From Cupriavidus agavae (lineage in GTDB: Bacteria > Pseudomonadota > Gammaproteobacteria > Burkholderiales > Burkholderiaceae): a DNA stretch of 64,000 bases. The notes beneath the pieces are model-generated. The model saw nothing but the letters and a program-made list of their open reading frames with translations, was not told the origin of the DNA and ran no database searches. Of the stretch, positions 46,371-55,185 are shown piece by piece; position 1 is the first letter of the stretch, and each line of letters starts with the position of its first letter. The stretch lies in NCBI RefSeq assembly GCF_004217045.1, contig NZ_SGXM01000001.1, forward strand, positions 310,001-374,000, given 5' to 3'. Position numbers and translations under genes: made by a program.

Positions 46371-48629
46371 ATGCGCGTGCTGGCCAGGTTTGGTCTGACC
46401 ATGCAGTCGGGGGCAGGGTATCGCTCCGATCGGAAACAGTTGGCGGCAGTCCTGGGGGTGGTGGCCATCCTCTGGGCGCTGATCTGCTGGAGGTGGCTCT
46501 CCGGACGCATCGTGATTCCTTTCGATGCCATGGACGAGTTCTATCCGCAGATGCTGTTCAACGTGCGCGCGTATCTTGCCGGCGAACTGCCGCTGTGGAA
46601 TCCGTACCTGTTTGCCGGCTTCGCCAACATCGCCGATCCGCAAGGCATGGCATTTTCGCCATTCATGAATCTCATCATGATGGCGTTGGCGCCCCACTAT
46701 CTGTATGGCTTCACCCTGGCAGTGCTGCTGCACGTGCTGGTGGGCGGCATTGGCGTGATCCTGTGCGGCCGTGACCGGTCTACCCCGGCTGTCATCGCCA
46801 TCATTGCGGCGCTTGTCTACATGTTCGGAGGCGTGGCGATCAGTCGGCTTCAGCATACGCCGATGATCGTCGGCTACGCCTTCCTGCCATATTGCTACCT
46901 CTTCCTCGGGCGCATCCTGAGAAGCGGCTCCGTCGGTGCTGGTGTCGGTGCCGGGGTCGGTGCCGGGATCTTCGGTGGCCTGATGCTGCTGCACGGCACG
47001 CAGGTGACTTATCTTTCCGGACTCTTCCTGGTGGGCTATACCGTGGCGCACCTGCCACGGCTACGTGCTCCTGGCAGGCTGGTCGCGCTGGGCGTGGCAG
47101 CGGTCATCGCTCTCGTCATCGCATTCCCGTTCCTGTATTCGGTGAAGGTGGCGCTGGGTATCTCGAACCGGCCCGAGATTTCCTACGACTACCTGATGGC
47201 CAACCCGGGCGGGGCGGCGGTTCAGACGTTTCTGACCTACCTGATTGCAGGATTCTCGGGCTCGAACAACGGAAATCCGTGGGTTGGCGAGCTGACGTCG
47301 AACTATTTCTATATCGGCCTGCTGCCGCTGGCACTGGTGATCGGCGTACTCTGCGGGCGGCCGGCAAGCCAGGCGCAACGGTACGAGAAGCGCGTACTCG
47401 CCGTCATGCTGGTCTTTTTCGTGCTCTATGCGCTTGGCCCCGAGGCGCGTGTCTACCGGCTGTTCTATGAATTCCTGCCCGGGGTGAAGCTGTTCCGCCG
47501 TCCCAACGACGCGATGTTCCTCGTCAACGCCTTGCTGGCGCTGCTGCTGTTATGCGCCGATGACCGGTGGCTCGATGCCGCGCGGCAGTTTCTGTCGCGG
47601 CATGCCCGGTGGGCCATCGGGGCAGGTTTGGGGGTGGCGGCGCTGGCCGCGGCGGGCGGATGGTTCGTCTATGGCGGGGAGTTCTCGTACGCCAAGCTGA
47701 TGTTGCGGTTCGGCCTTGCCATCGGTGCCTACCTGGTCGCCCTGGCGATATTCCGGCGGACCCGCTTCCTGGCGCTGGCGATGGTCGCTGTCGTGGCATT
47801 GGACCTGGGCTTCTCCGGTGCATCGAAGTCGTTCAATTCGGTCGGGACGGATTTCGTGGCGTCCTTCTTCCCGGCGCCGGGCAAGAATCAGGTGGCCGAA
47901 TGGCTGAGACCGCGGCTGGCCGATGGCGACCGTTTCCCCTACCGCGTGGAACAGATCGAAGCGTTGAAGATGTGGCGGAACGTGCCGAGCGCCGAGCGCC
48001 TGCACGCGTCGCTCGGCTACAACCCCATGGTTCTCGCTTCGTACAAGAATTTCTACGGGGCGCCCGAATCGCTGAGCCAGCCCCGTCTGCCGGGGCAGGC
48101 CGACGCCTATGGTTCGGCTCGGTTCCGCTCGCTTGGGGTGAAATACATCGTGACCAGCGGGGACCTCGCGCCGCAGGATGCCAACTACCGGGCCGCGGTA
48201 TCGGGTCCGGTGGCAACGTTCGAGGAGACCAGAATATGGGAGGTCACGAAGCCGTTGCCGCGGGTCACGAACCCCAGGCGTTCCGAGATCGTGCAGCCTG
48301 ACCGTGCCGCCGAGAACTTCCATCCCGAGAACTTTGTGGAAATTACCGACGACGGGACGCTGACGGCCCAGCGGAGGGCCGAACTACAGGGATGCGTCGG
48401 CAACCTAAGTTACACTCTCGTGGATTATCAAAATAATCGGGTCCAGGTCGATTATGTGGCGGATAGACCGGCTTGGTTTGTCCTGTCGGATGCATACCAC
48501 CCGTGGTGGAAGGCGTCGGTCAACGGCAAAGCCGTGCCGCTTTACCGGGCAAACCAGGCTTTCCGGGCAGTGTGTGTACCTGCCGGCAAGGGACGGCTAT
48601 CCCTGGACTTCAGATTCATGGGCTATTGA
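46371..48629 (+). CDS. YfhO-like large membrane protein (GT-C type)
   Basis: A 752-residue protein with about 12 membrane helices and a C-terminal soluble domain. The first periplasmic loop has FDAMDEFYPQMLFNVRAYLAGE with acidic residues, as in GT-C enzymes. The tail AWFVLSDAYHPWWKASVNGK and LYRANQAFRAVCVPAGKG is typical of YfhO proteins, which act in lipoteichoic or polysaccharide glycosylation in Gram-positives. Likely a periplasmic glycosyltransferase using a GtrA/GtrB-type lipid-linked sugar; this is inference. A strong GAGGGGGAAAA ribosome site precedes the ATG. It has an unusual Val-Gly-Ala-Gly repeat near residues 185-200. Confidence 0.8.
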   Translation: MRVLARFGLTMQSGAGYRSDRKQLAAVLGVVAILWALICWRWLSGRIVIPFDAMDEFYPQMLFNVRAYLAGELPLWNPYLFAGFANIADPQGMAFSPFMNLIMMALAPHYLYGFTLAVLLHVLVGGIGVILCGRDRSTPAVIAIIAALVYMFGGVAISRLQHTPMIVGYAFLPYCYLFLGRILRSGSVGAGVGAGVGAGIFGGLMLLHGTQVTYLSGLFLVGYTVAHLPRLRAPGRLVALGVAAVIALVIAFPFLYSVKVALGISNRPEISYDYLMANPGGAAVQTFLTYLIAGFSGSNNGNPWVGELTSNYFYIGLLPLALVIGVLCGRPASQAQRYEKRVLAVMLVFFVLYALGPEARVYRLFYEFLPGVKLFRRPNDAMFLVNALLALLLLCADDRWLDAARQFLSRHARWAIGAGLGVAALAAAGGWFVYGGEFSYAKLMLRFGLAIGAYLVALAIFRRTRFLALAMVAVVALDLGFSGASKSFNSVGTDFVASFFPAPGKNQVAEWLRPRLADGDRFPYRVEQIEALKMWRNVPSAERLHASLGYNPMVLASYKNFYGAPESLSQPRLPGQADAYGSARFRSLGVKYIVTSGDLAPQDANYRAAVSGPVATFEETRIWEVTKPLPRVTNPRRSEIVQPDRAAENFHPENFVEITDDGTLTAQRRAELQGCVGNLSYTLVDYQNNRVQVDYVADRPAWFVLSDAYHPWWKASVNGKAVPLYRANQAFRAVCVPAGKGRLSLDFRFMGY

Positions 48630-48661
48630 GCAGTAGAAATCAGGCAAAGGCAATTCCATAG

Positions 48662-49762
48662 ATGAGCAAGAAGATTATTTGCGTCGTGGGCACGAGGCCC
48701 GAAGCGATCAAGATGGCCCCGCTGATCAACGCGCTGAAGCGCGAGCCATGGGTCGACTGTCGCGTTCTGGCGACAGCCCAGCACCGCCATATGCTCGACC
48801 AGGTGCTCGGGCTGTTCGGCATCCAGCCGGATATCGACTTGAACATCATGCGTCCGAACCAGTCGCTGGTGGAACTGACGTCCCGCCTGCTGGTGGAAGT
48901 CGACGCCGTGCTGGAGGCGGAGCGCCCGGACGCCGTGATCGCGCAAGGCGACACCACGACCGTCATGACGGTGGCGCTGGCCTGCTTCTACCGCCGCATT
49001 CCGTTCGGCCACGTGGAAGCGGGCCTTCGTACGTGGGACATGCAGAACCCGTTCCCCGAGGAGATGAACCGCGTCATCGCCGGCCGTATCGCGGCGTGGC
49101 ACTTTGCGCCGACCGCGTCGTCGCGGGACAACCTGCTGCGAGAAGGCGTGCGCGACGAGGAAATCGTCCAGACCGGCAATACGGTGATCGACGCGCTGCT
49201 GGATGTGGTGCAGCGTTGTGACCACATGATGCCCGCCGTTGGCGACGGAAAGCGTCTCGTTCTGGTCACTTCGCATCGCCGCGAGAATTTTGGCGCGCCG
49301 TTTGAAGAGGTCTGCCGTGCCATCCGGCATCTGGTCGAGACCAACGAGGACATCGAGGTTCTCTATCCGGTGCATCCGAATCCCAATGTCCGCGATACGG
49401 CCCATCGCATGCTGGGCGGGATGCCGCGCGTGACGCTGACCGAACCGCTGGATTACCTGCCGTTCGTTGCCGCGATGAAGCGTGCCTACCTGATCCTGAG
49501 CGATTCCGGCGGGGTCCAGGAAGAGGCGCCGGCGCTGGGCAAGCCGGTGCTGGTCCTGCGTCGTGAAACCGAGCGTCCAGAGGCCGTGGATGCGGGCGTG
49601 GTGAAGCTGGTGGGTCCGGATTTCGATCGGATCGTCGCCGAGGCGCAGCGCCTGCTCGACGATGAGGCGGCATACCGCGAGATGGCGCGGGGGGTGTCGC
49701 CCTACGGCGACGGCCATGCTTCGGAGCGCATCGTCGACGTGCTGCGCAGGCATTTTGTATGA
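48662..49762 (+). CDS. wecB: UDP-N-acetylglucosamine 2-epimerase (non-hydrolysing)
   Basis: Interconverts UDP-GlcNAc and UDP-ManNAc. The 366-residue GT-B-fold product has VVGTRPEAIKMAPLI (about 7-21), AQHRHMLDQVL, the catalytic region HVEAGLRTWDMQNPFPEEMNR, TSHRRENFG and SDSGGVQEEAPALGKPVLVLR. No wecC (ManNAc dehydrogenase) gene is adjacent, so ManNAc itself may be used, or a dehydrogenase lies elsewhere. ATGA overlap with the next glycosyltransferase gene. Confidence 0.96.
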   Translation: MSKKIICVVGTRPEAIKMAPLINALKREPWVDCRVLATAQHRHMLDQVLGLFGIQPDIDLNIMRPNQSLVELTSRLLVEVDAVLEAERPDAVIAQGDTTTVMTVALACFYRRIPFGHVEAGLRTWDMQNPFPEEMNRVIAGRIAAWHFAPTASSRDNLLREGVRDEEIVQTGNTVIDALLDVVQRCDHMMPAVGDGKRLVLVTSHRRENFGAPFEEVCRAIRHLVETNEDIEVLYPVHPNPNVRDTAHRMLGGMPRVTLTEPLDYLPFVAAMKRAYLILSDSGGVQEEAPALGKPVLVLRRETERPEAVDAGVVKLVGPDFDRIVAEAQRLLDDEAAYREMARGVSPYGDGHASERIVDVLRRHFV

Positions 49763-50895
49763 CCCAGCTGGTTTACCTGTCGCCGGTCCCGTGGTTCTCG
49801 TTTTCCCAGCGGCCCCACAAGTTCGTGGAGTGGTTCCGTGCCATGGGCGGCGACAAGGTTATCTGGGTCGATCCTTATCCCACCCGACTGCCGAAGCTCA
49901 GTGATGTCCGCCGGCTGAAGCAGAAAAATGACCACGGCACGCAGCAGGGCCTCCCGCCGGCATGGATGCAGCTGATCCGCCCGAAGGCGCTTCCGGTCGA
50001 GCCATTGCCGGTGGCAGGATGGGCCAATCGCCTGCTCTGGCAGCAGAACCTGGCGGCCATCGGGTCCTTCGCTGGCAAGGCGCCGACCTTGCTGGTCATC
50101 GGCAAGCCGTCGCTGCTGGCGCTGTCGCTGCTCTCCACGCGCTGGTTCAAGGGATCGGTCTATGACTCCATGGACCATTTCGCCGCGTTCTACAGTGGCA
50201 TCTCGCGGTACGTGATGTCGCAGCGCGAGCGCGCCGTGGGCAGCCGGGTGGAGGCGCTGATGGCTTCCTCCACATGCCTGCAGGAATACTGGAGGTCGAT
50301 CCGGGCGGACGTGGCGCTCGTGCGCAATGCCTGCGATCCCGCGGTGCTGCCTGCGCCCCGCGAGCCCTCGCGCTCGCGCGACCAACGCCCGGTGCTTGGC
50401 TATGTCGGCACCATCGGGGGCTGGTTCGACTGGGACGCGGTCAGGGATCTGGCGCGCGCCCGTCCCGATGCCCTGGTGCGGCTGGTCGGACCGATGGCGG
50501 TTGCGGTGCCGCATGACCTGCCCGCCAACGTGGAGATGCTGCCGCCTTGCGCGCACGATGCCGCCATGCGGGCGGTGGCGGAATTCGATGTCGGGCTGAT
50601 CCCGTTCAAGCGGAACCAGTTGACGGAATCCGTCGATCCCATCAAGTACTACGAGTATCGCGCGATGGGCCTGCCGGTGATTTCGACCCGCTTCGGCGAG
50701 ATGCGATATCGGGCAGGCGAGGCCGGGGTATTCCTGGCCGATACCGCGGACGAACAGCGCGCTGCGGCGCAATTGGCGCTGACGTTCCAGGACGGCGCGC
50801 ATGCGCCGATGCACTTCCGCGAGAACGAGGGCTGGACGCACCGTTTCAGCGATAGTCCGGTGGCCGCCATGATGCGGTCAGGAGGCGGGTCGTGA
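49759..50895 (+). CDS. Glycosyltransferase, GT-B fold, related to the middle domain of the fusion protein
   Basis: A 378-residue cytosolic transferase. N-terminal FSFSQRPHKFVEWFRAMGGD, central VYDSMDHFAAFY, then GYVGTIGGWFDWDAVRDL and C-terminal YYEYRAMGLPVISTRFGEM. These motifs match, in order, those in residues 405-745 of the tri-domain protein, suggesting paralogues by duplication. The nucleotide-sugar site fits a GT4-like clan, but donor and acceptor are unknown. ATGA start overlap with wecB and GTGA overlap with the next gene. Confidence 0.85.
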   Translation: MTQLVYLSPVPWFSFSQRPHKFVEWFRAMGGDKVIWVDPYPTRLPKLSDVRRLKQKNDHGTQQGLPPAWMQLIRPKALPVEPLPVAGWANRLLWQQNLAAIGSFAGKAPTLLVIGKPSLLALSLLSTRWFKGSVYDSMDHFAAFYSGISRYVMSQRERAVGSRVEALMASSTCLQEYWRSIRADVALVRNACDPAVLPAPREPSRSRDQRPVLGYVGTIGGWFDWDAVRDLARARPDALVRLVGPMAVAVPHDLPANVEMLPPCAHDAAMRAVAEFDVGLIPFKRNQLTESVDPIKYYEYRAMGLPVISTRFGEMRYRAGEAGVFLADTADEQRAAAQLALTFQDGAHAPMHFRENEGWTHRFSDSPVAAMMRSGGGS

Positions 50896-51656
50896 CGGAA
50901 ACGCCCCTGCTGTCGATCTCGGTCGTCAGCCACGGACATCGTGCCTTGCTGCCGCCGCTGCTGGAGGACATCGCCCGGCTCGGCCGCGAGATTCCGCTGG
51001 AACTGGTGCTGACCGAAAACATTCCGGAGAACCTCGAAGAGATCGTCCGTGATTCCGGCATTCCTTATCGGCTGATCCGCAATGGCCAGCCGCAGGGGTT
51101 TGGCGCCAATCACAATGCGGCATTCGCGGTCAGCCGGGCGCCGTACTTTGCGGTGCTGAATCCGGATCTTCGTCTTCCCGACAATCGGTCGCTGCTGGCC
51201 CTGGTCGAGCGCGTCAAGGCTGCGCCCGGTGTGGCAGGCCCGTGTGTGCTCGCGCCAGGCGGCACGATCGAGGACAGCGCGCGCCATGTGCCATCCGTGC
51301 CCAGGTTGTTTTCCCGGGCGGTGCTGGGCAGGCGCCACCCCGACTACGATGCTTCTGTTCCCGTACAGACAGTGGCATGGCTGGCCGGCATGTGCCTGGT
51401 GTTCGATCGGGCAACGTTCGAGCGGGTGGGGGGCTTCGACGAGCGTTTCCACCTGTATTGCGAGGACGTCGATATCTGCCTGCGTGTGCATCTGGCCGGG
51501 AAAGCCGTCACCTGGGATCAGGCGGCCAGCGTGATTCACGATGCCCGGCGCCGTACGACGCTGGATGGCCGCCATTTCCGCTGGCACGTCAGCAGCCTGT
51601 TGAAACTGCTGACCTCGTCGGCCTATTGGCGATACAAACTTAACGCTGTCGGATAG
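50892..51656 (+). CDS. Glycosyltransferase family 2, rhamnosyltransferase-like
   Basis: A 254-residue inverting GT-A enzyme, using a GTG start that overlaps the previous stop. Motifs are SISVVSHGHRALLPPLLED (N-terminal strand), GFGANHNAAF (GNxGFG-like), VLNPDLRLPDN (DxD equivalent Asp) and GGFDERFHLYCEDVDICLR. This last pattern is shared with dTDP-rhamnosyl transferases such as WbbL, and rfbBDAC supplies that donor in the same locus. The C-terminal part is short, without membrane helices. Confidence 0.88.
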   Translation: MTETPLLSISVVSHGHRALLPPLLEDIARLGREIPLELVLTENIPENLEEIVRDSGIPYRLIRNGQPQGFGANHNAAFAVSRAPYFAVLNPDLRLPDNRSLLALVERVKAAPGVAGPCVLAPGGTIEDSARHVPSVPRLFSRAVLGRRHPDYDASVPVQTVAWLAGMCLVFDRATFERVGGFDERFHLYCEDVDICLRVHLAGKAVTWDQAASVIHDARRRTTLDGRHFRWHVSSLLKLLTSSAYWRYKLNAVG

Positions 51657-51668
51657 ACAGGCCATTTC

Positions 51669-52742
51669 ATGTTCGATTTCTTCTGGGTCCCGGTGATTGT
51701 GGCCCTGTTCACCGCTGTCGCAGTCCGGATGCTGCGCCCGCTGGCGTTCCGGGGAGAGTTGCTCGATCGGCCTGGTGGCCGCAAGCGGCATAGCGGCGCG
51801 GTGCCGCTGGTTGGCGGCATTGCCATCACGTTCGCGGTCTGGGCCGGTTCGTTCGCGTTCGTGCGGGTGGCCGACTACCACGTGGCGCTGCTGGCGGGGG
51901 TGACGATGCTGGCCGTCGTGGGCGTGGTAGACGACATGCGCGGCATGTCGCCGCTGGCCAAGCTGTGCGCGCAGCTGTTCGCAGCCATCCTGATGACGTC
52001 CTGGGGCGGGGTCTTCCTCAGCTCCCTGGGCGACGTGCTGGGGAAGCGGGAAATCGAGCTGACCAACTGGGGCATTCCGCTGACGCTGTTCGCAGTGGTC
52101 ACGGTGGTCAACGCCACGAACATGATGGACGGGCTCGACGGCCTGGCCGGCGGCCTGGCGTTGACGGTATTCGGCTGGCTGACCTACCTCTCGGGCGATG
52201 TCGGCAATACCACGGCGCAGCGCTATTGCGTCATCTTCGTCGGCGCCCTGGTAGGTTTTCTCGTGTTCAACCTCCCGAATCCGCTGCGGGGCAGGAACCG
52301 GGTGTTCCTGGGGGACGCGGGAAGCCTGATGCTCGGTTTTGCAATCGTCTGGTTCACGGTCGAACTGTCGCAGCCGGCCTACAACTATGGCCGCCATGTG
52401 CCACCGGTGGTGATGCTCTGGCTGCTGGGCGTGCTGCTGATCGACCTGCTGGCCGTGACGGTCCGGCGGGCGATGGCGGGCCGCAACCCGCTCTCGGCGG
52501 ACCGGACGCACCTGCACCATATTCTGGTCCGCCTGGACCTGCCTCCGGCGATCGTCGTCTGGGCCATCCTGCTGATCAATGCGGGATTTGGCGCGATTGG
52601 CGTGATTGCATGGAAAAGCGGCGTGCCTGAGTACCTGATGTTCCTGGGATTCCTCATGGTCGCGGCGGCGCATCTTGCCATCATGCAATCGGCGCCGCGC
52701 TTCGTGCGCCGCGCGCGCCGGATGCTGTCGCGCCGGCGATAG
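51669..52742 (+). CDS. wecA: Undecaprenyl-phosphate sugar-1-phosphate transferase, WecA family
   Basis: Integral membrane enzyme that starts glycan assembly by placing a HexNAc-1-phosphate on undecaprenyl phosphate. The 357-residue product has about 11 membrane segments and the conserved cytosolic motifs VVDDMRGMSP (DDxx), NATNMMDGLDGLAGG, FLGDAGSLMLGF and LSADRTHLHHILVRL (HIHH-like). UDP-GlcNAc is the usual donor. It starts 12 nt after the GT2 gene and is the last gene of the first plus-strand block. Confidence 0.93.
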   Translation: MFDFFWVPVIVALFTAVAVRMLRPLAFRGELLDRPGGRKRHSGAVPLVGGIAITFAVWAGSFAFVRVADYHVALLAGVTMLAVVGVVDDMRGMSPLAKLCAQLFAAILMTSWGGVFLSSLGDVLGKREIELTNWGIPLTLFAVVTVVNATNMMDGLDGLAGGLALTVFGWLTYLSGDVGNTTAQRYCVIFVGALVGFLVFNLPNPLRGRNRVFLGDAGSLMLGFAIVWFTVELSQPAYNYGRHVPPVVMLWLLGVLLIDLLAVTVRRAMAGRNPLSADRTHLHHILVRLDLPPAIVVWAILLINAGFGAIGVIAWKSGVPEYLMFLGFLMVAAAHLAIMQSAPRFVRRARRMLSRRR

Positions 52743-52757
52743 GCAATTGACGCAGCA

Positions 52758-52788
52758 TTGTTTTCCGCCACGTCGGGCCTGATACAAT
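52758..52788 (+). promoter_or_regulatory. Possible promoter of the second plus-strand glycan block
   Basis: A good -10 (TACAAT, 52783-52788) lies 86 nt upstream of the second gtrA, with TTGTTT 19 nt before it; a better -35 (TTGACG, 52747) is too far. A new transcription unit probably starts here. Confidence 0.4.
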
Positions 52789-52874
52789 TCTTGCCCGAGT
52801 TTTTTGGAACATCGAGGCAAGTGGCGGGCCACCGTTACCGCCGGCCGCGCGGTGTGTGATATCTGGAGTAGCGC

Positions 52875-53258
52875 ATGAGTATGCTCAGGCAAGGCGCGTC
52901 CTACGGCATAGTTGGCGCGCTCCAACTGGGCGTGGACTGGGCCTGTTTCGTATTGCTGTCGGCGTTGGGCTTGCCCGCCGTGCCCGCCAATGTGGCAGGC
53001 CGCATTATCGGTGCGATGCTCGGATTCTGGCTCAATGGCAAGGCTACCTTTTCGTCGGCGCTTGCCGACGGCCTGCGCTGGCGCCACCTTGCCCGCTTCC
53101 TGTGTTCCTGGGCGGCGATGACGGTACTGAGTACCATCGCCATAGCATTGGCGGACCACGCCAAAGGCCTGCAGTTTGCCTGGATAATCAAGCCGCTTGC
53201 CGATGCGGTTCTGGCTCTCTGCGGCTTTGTTATCTCGAAATACTGGATTTATCGCTGA
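52875..53258 (+). CDS. GtrA-like membrane protein (second copy)
   Basis: A 127-residue four-helix membrane protein of the GtrA family: GIVGALQLGVDWACFVLLS, a second helix with NVAGRIIGAMLGFWLNGKATF and a C-terminal CGFVISKYWIYR. It resembles the 45926 copy only in family pattern, so the two likely serve different lipid-linked sugars. GGAG precedes the ATG. It opens the block that also encodes a polyprenol-type GT2 immediately after, the usual gtrA-gtrB style pairing. Confidence 0.86.
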   Translation: MSMLRQGASYGIVGALQLGVDWACFVLLSALGLPAVPANVAGRIIGAMLGFWLNGKATFSSALADGLRWRHLARFLCSWAAMTVLSTIAIALADHAKGLQFAWIIKPLADAVLALCGFVISKYWIYR

Positions 53259-53267
53259 GGCCCTGTC

Positions 53268-54332
53268 TTGAATAATCTCGAAAACGATGTCCAGGCCATG
53301 GAGGACGGTTATACCGAAGCGCCGCTGCAAGGGCGCCGGGTAGCGGTTGTCATTCCCAGCTACAAGGTTACCGACCATATCTTGTCCGTTATCGGGAAGA
53401 TGCCTGACTATGTGTGGCGCATCTATGCGGTGGACGATGCCTGTCCGAATGGCAGCGGTGATTTTGTCGAGCAGAACTGCACCGATCCGCGGGTGGTCGT
53501 TCTCCGGCACGCGCAGAACAAGGGCGTGGGCGGTGCCGTAATGACCGGTTATCGCGCCGCCATCGACGATGGCGCGACGGTCATCGTCAAGGTCGATGGC
53601 GATGGACAGATGGACCCCGAGCTTCTGCCCGATTTCATCATGCCCATCCTCGCGGGCGATGCCGACTATACGAAGGGCAATCGCTTCTACGACCTGACCA
53701 AGATCGGCCGCATGCCGCCGGTACGCATTTTTGGCAATGCCGTACTGTCGTTGCTCGCCAAACTGTCGACCGGCTACTGGGATGTCTTCGATCCCACCAA
53801 CGGCTATACCGCCATTCACGCCGATGTGGCGCGCCGCCTGCCCTTTGATCGCATCAGCGAGCGCTATTTCTTCGAAACCGACGTGCTGTTCCGCCTTGGC
53901 ACCTACCGCGCGGTGGTCGTCGACGTGCCAATGGATGCGGTGTACGGCGACGAAGTCAGCAATCTCAAGATTTCCCGGATTCTCGGCGAGTTCTTGCGCA
54001 AGCATGTGCGGAACTTCGGCAAGCGCATTTTCTACAATTACTTCCTTCGCGACGTTTCGCTGGCCAGCATCGAACTGCTGGTGGGCACGACCGTGATGAT
54101 CTTCGGCGTCTTGTTCGGGGGCTACCACTGGTATTTGTCTTCGGTCCACGAAACAGCCACGCCCGTGGGTACGGTGATGGTCGCAGCGCTGTCGTTCCTG
54201 GCGGGTCTGCAACTGCTGCTGGCATTCGTGGGGTATGACATTGCGAGTGTGCCAAGGCGTCCCATTCACCGTTACTTCCCCGCCGGCCTGCGCGCACGGC
54301 GAAAACGCAAGCGGGAGTCTGACGATGTTTGA
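53268..54332 (+). CDS. Glycosyltransferase family 2, dolichol-phosphate-mannose-synthase-like, with two C-terminal membrane helices
   Basis: Probably loads a hexose onto a polyprenyl phosphate at the inner membrane. The 354-residue product has VAVVIPSYKVTDHILSVI, the nucleotide site AVDDACPNGSGDFV, the metal motif KVDGDGQMDPELLP (DxD) and DPTNGYTAIH. Two hydrophobic helices follow (about 268-290 and 302-325). Start: TTG 53268 has no good ribosome site; ATG 53298 before DGYTEAP is an alternative. Its end overlaps the GNAT gene by 8 nt. Confidence 0.88.
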   Translation: MNNLENDVQAMEDGYTEAPLQGRRVAVVIPSYKVTDHILSVIGKMPDYVWRIYAVDDACPNGSGDFVEQNCTDPRVVVLRHAQNKGVGGAVMTGYRAAIDDGATVIVKVDGDGQMDPELLPDFIMPILAGDADYTKGNRFYDLTKIGRMPPVRIFGNAVLSLLAKLSTGYWDVFDPTNGYTAIHADVARRLPFDRISERYFFETDVLFRLGTYRAVVVDVPMDAVYGDEVSNLKISRILGEFLRKHVRNFGKRIFYNYFLRDVSLASIELLVGTTVMIFGVLFGGYHWYLSSVHETATPVGTVMVAALSFLAGLQLLLAFVGYDIASVPRRPIHRYFPAGLRARRKRKRESDDV

Positions 54333-55185
54333 CTTTGTTCCAACGCGTTCGGATGGTGATGCTTTGCGGGAGTACGCGGAGCTCTTTCGTGCGAGCTTTC
54401 CCGATGCCGGCCATCTGAATGAGACGTATCTGAAGTGGCTTTATAGTGAGAATCCGTCCGGAAAGGTAGTTGGCTTCGATGCCTACGCTGAGGGCCGGCT
54501 CGCGGCGCACTACGTGACCGTTCCGGCAGACGTCTTTATCCAGGGAGTCAGGCAGCGGGGCCTTTTGTCGCTGAATACGGCGACGCATCCGGATTTCCAG
54601 GGCAAGGGGCTGTTCACCGAACTGGCGCGCCGGACTTACGAGCGGGGCGCCGAACTCGGGTTCAATTTCGTGTATGGCGTGGCCAACGCCAACAGCACCC
54701 CGGGGTTCATCCGGAAGCTCGGATTCCAACTGGTGCGCCCGCTGGACGCAAAGATATCGCTCGGACACGTGGCGAAGGTCGACTGGCCCGCCGTCTGCCG
54801 CACGGCGGCTTTTCGGAGGCAGTGGACCGAGGCACATCTGGCCTGGCGAGCCCGGAATCCGCAGAATGCCATTCGTTTCGCCAGCAACCGGGATGGAGTG
54901 TTGACCGCTTTTGCCAGCACCGACAAGCCGGGTGTCGTCGTGGCGGGAGAATTCAGCCCTGACGGTCCCGTGACGGCATTGCCCTGCGCATCCGTGCCGA
55001 TTCTCCCCAGGCTGTTCATCGGCCTGCTTCCCGAAGCGAGCCGTCGACGGGGCCTGGCAATCGACGTGCCGAAGGCACTCCGCCCGTCGCCGCTGAACCT
55101 GATCTACCTCTCGCTTGATCAGAAGCAGAAAACCCTGCCGGCGGACCAGATAGCCTTGAGCTTTCTCGATTTCGATGCCTACTAG
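54325..55185 (+). CDS. GNAT family N-acyltransferase
   Basis: A 286-residue protein with an N-terminal GNAT fold. It has an early segment FRASFPDAGHLNETYLKWLY, then SLNTATHPDFQGKGLFTELARR (acetyl-CoA pyrophosphate loop of the QxxGxG/A type), and YGVANANSTPGFIRKLGFQ. About 120 C-terminal residues form an extra domain without a recognised family. In a glycan cluster and directly before a PIG-L deacetylase, it may re-acylate a sugar amine; the substrate is unproven. Local base composition is somewhat less GC-rich than flanking core genes. ATG 54325 overlaps the preceding stop by 8 nt, with GCGGGAG upstream. Confidence 0.82.
   Translation: MFDFVPTRSDGDALREYAELFRASFPDAGHLNETYLKWLYSENPSGKVVGFDAYAEGRLAAHYVTVPADVFIQGVRQRGLLSLNTATHPDFQGKGLFTELARRTYERGAELGFNFVYGVANANSTPGFIRKLGFQLVRPLDAKISLGHVAKVDWPAVCRTAAFRRQWTEAHLAWRARNPQNAIRFASNRDGVLTAFASTDKPGVVVAGEFSPDGPVTALPCASVPILPRLFIGLLPEASRRRGLAIDVPKALRPSPLNLIYLSLDQKQKTLPADQIALSFLDFDAY

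Noticed and set aside
50649-54269. Open frame of 1206 codons on the minus strand across several glycosyltransferase genes
   Set aside because: Spans multiple unrelated plus-strand genes, repetitive His/Gln/Arg composition, no start site.
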